Below are positions 61,903 to 64,000 of a stretch of DNA of 64,000 nucleotides, piece by piece. Every line of letters starts with the position of its first letter. Position 1 is the first letter of the stretch. Below the pieces are notes generated by a model, which was not told the DNA's origin, searched no databases, and saw only the letters and a list, made by a program, of their open reading frames with translations. The stretch is from Campylorhamphus procurvoides (lineage: Eukaryota > Chordata > Aves > Passeriformes > Dendrocolaptidae): assembly GCA_013396655.1 (NCBI GenBank), contig WBMV01007610.1, forward strand, positions 1 through 64,000. Reading direction: 5' to 3'. The position numbers and the translations under genes are program-made.

Positions 61903-64000
61903 TGTGATCCTACAATCCATGTCTTCCAGTTTAGTGAAGATACAAAGACATGGATACTTGTCTTAACATAATGTCCAACTTCTTTACATTTCTTATACAT
62001 AGGCAGACTTAAGCTCAGAAAGTTTAGAGTAATTTCCACTAACTATATTAAAAATGATGGCTAAAGAAGTGGCTACTCTCACGAACTCTTTGCTTCAACC
62101 TCAACCCCAGTACAAGTCAAACCTGTCTGCAGAATTGCTCTTCATTTCCAACAGCTGGACACTGCAGTCTGAAATATATGGCAAGTAAGTCTTAAGCCTT
62201 CATTCTCTCAACAAAAAAGGCATATCCACCTCAAAAGAAGGAAGATAAAGAAGCCAGTCCAAAAAAATTTGCATCTGTAGGGAATTCATTCAGAGTATGC
62301 ATTTTCCCCAAGAACGCTGATAAAATTCTCATGTAAATTCATTGTGCTCTCTGAACAATACAAAGAAAGTATTTTCCTCTCACCTCTTCTTCCTTCAACT
62401 GGTGCTAGTTTTTAACCCATCATTAGCCATGTAACCCAAAAACCAATCTAAACTAGCTGTTACAGTTCAGCATAAAGTAGTTTGTGTTATCTTTACATGC
62501 TATGGTGCCCTTAAAAGCTTCACATGCAGATGAAAGCTATGAAATCAAATACTTCTAAAGAAAAAATTGAATAATCTCTGACATTAAATGTAAAGTTAAA
62601 ATGAAAGATGCATTGTTAATATATCTGTCTACTCTCAGTGGACAATGCCAGAAAGAATTCTCCTGAATAAGGAGGACACAATCATTCAAATTAGAGATAT
62701 TAATGGGAAAATTACTGAATATACTAGAAAGACCTTATTCCTGTTGCAAGAAATATATTCTATACTACATATTACCCAGGATTTTATCCTAACTCAGTTC
62801 AAAGCAGATTAAATGTCTTCTTAGTGTAGTTCTTGTGCCTAGGCTGAAGATTTCCAGTTCAAGGCTCACAGCTCAACAGCACCACAGACTACTTTCAGGG
62901 GTTCATAATCACTCTACTATTTTAAGTTTAAAAAGTCCTACTGCAAGCAGAGAGGCAAATGCAGACAATAAAAATTCTTGGTATTGAAAAGATGAAAATG
63001 CTATGCTGCATACAACTGTGCTAGTAGAAACTCACAGCATTTTCACAGTAACTGATTTTTTAATTCTGATAACTTTGTATTAGTCCAAAACAAATTTTAA
63101 TTTTCATGTCAACAAGATAATGTTATGGGGTTTTTGTAATGAAGGATGGGCCAAAGGCTGCAACCTTGCTTTCAGAATCATAAATGGAACATCACACTTC
63201 AGAATCCTACAAAATAAGAATAATCATTTTTATAAACTTCAGCACACAAGGAAAACAGAGTGCTTGCTGACAAGCCATTTAGTGCAGTACTGCTATTGGG
63301 CTGTGTTATATTTAAGTGAAAAGCCTGCTTTATTGGTTCATTATCATCTCTCACCTACAGTGTTATATTTTTGACTATTTGACAAAAACAGGGCACATGC
63401 CATATATCAGCAGGCTATAATAAATACCAGTACCATCTCATAGATCTTTTGAATCAAAAATCACTCACACAAATAGCTCTGGATAGCTTCGGCTATTTCA
63501 CTTGCAGCATTTAGTGTCACTATGGACTGAACTAAGCTGTATCCATTATTTGTACTTGTAACTCCCATTTTTGGTTATGCAAAATACAATGAAGTTGTGA
63601 CGTTTGATGCCAAAAGAAAGGACACCAATCCCAATATGCTCCTGAGAGTTAAACATGCAATGACAGTAAAATTTCTCTAGAAAGTCTGCCTATTTCCATT
63701 TATTAGAATTTAAATGCTGGAAAAGCATTACCCGATTCATGTTAAGCTGTTTCTGTATTACAAATGCTTTCCCTTCTAAAACATTGAATTTCCACATTTG
63801 TGCAGGAACATAATATATAGCTGCAACTTACAACTCCCTAAGGGAATCATGTCGATTGGCATTTTAAAAATTAATTCAGTGACCTACAATAATATGAGTT
63901 TCTTATGCGTAATATTTGTCAGTAGGTAATGTGGGAAGTTCTGAATTCAATTACAGAGCCAAAGCTTTATAAAGACAAACAAAAATATTCTTGAACTGCT
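61903..64000. other. Non-coding stretch to the window end, no feature recognised
   Basis: AT-rich DNA, open frames up to 84 codons without family resemblance. No repeat family recognised. Confidence 0.55.

Overview
This window reads as non-coding vertebrate nuclear DNA, most likely from a bird. It is AT-rich by eye, has no open frame that looks like a host protein, and its recognisable mobile DNA is CR1 (chicken-repeat-1) LINE fragments plus LTR-type repeats. I see no Alu, B1 or L1. CR1 also occurs in turtles and crocodilians, but recognised elements cover only about 6.7 kb of 64 kb (roughly a tenth by my boundaries). That thin cover fits a bird; a passerine is a guess. No bacterial features (operons, ribosome sites, CRISPR) are expected or seen.

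Layout. 0.6-1.36 kb: 5'-truncated CR1, plus strand. 2.59-3.46 kb: CR1, minus strand, containing an exact 265-bp duplication on either side of a single N (probable assembly error). 3.48-4.47 kb: old LTR-like repeat, copy A. 4.5-21 kb: no repeat family recognised. 21.3-21.6 kb: A/C-rich low-complexity cluster, then a 53-bp CR1 tail at 22.0 kb. 25.26 kb: (AAAC)n. 28.9-29.95 kb: a strongly G-poor, C-rich stretch of unknown origin. 33.4-34.4 kb: LTR-like copy B, same family and direction as copy A. 43.1 kb: possible ancient amniote repeat. 45.7 and 50.9 kb: A/C-rich tracts. 51.67-53.15 kb: a minus-strand CR1 split by a 1,245-bp LTR-like insertion with a near-perfect 5-bp target duplication. 54.5, 58.7-59.5 and 61.2-61.9 kb: three more plus-strand CR1 copies, the last keeping the FADD motif of reverse transcriptase.

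No genes work together here. The window is best described as intergenic or deep intronic sequence carrying dead transposons. The longest open frames either lie in repeats or are about as long as chance allows in AT-rich DNA. I did not find a convincing new biological system. The items most worth a second look are the N-flanked duplication, the nested insertion, the two-copy LTR-like family and the skewed 29-kb segment. Element boundaries come from reading against remembered CR1 consensus features and from within-window comparison, so most ends are uncertain by about 5-20 bases.
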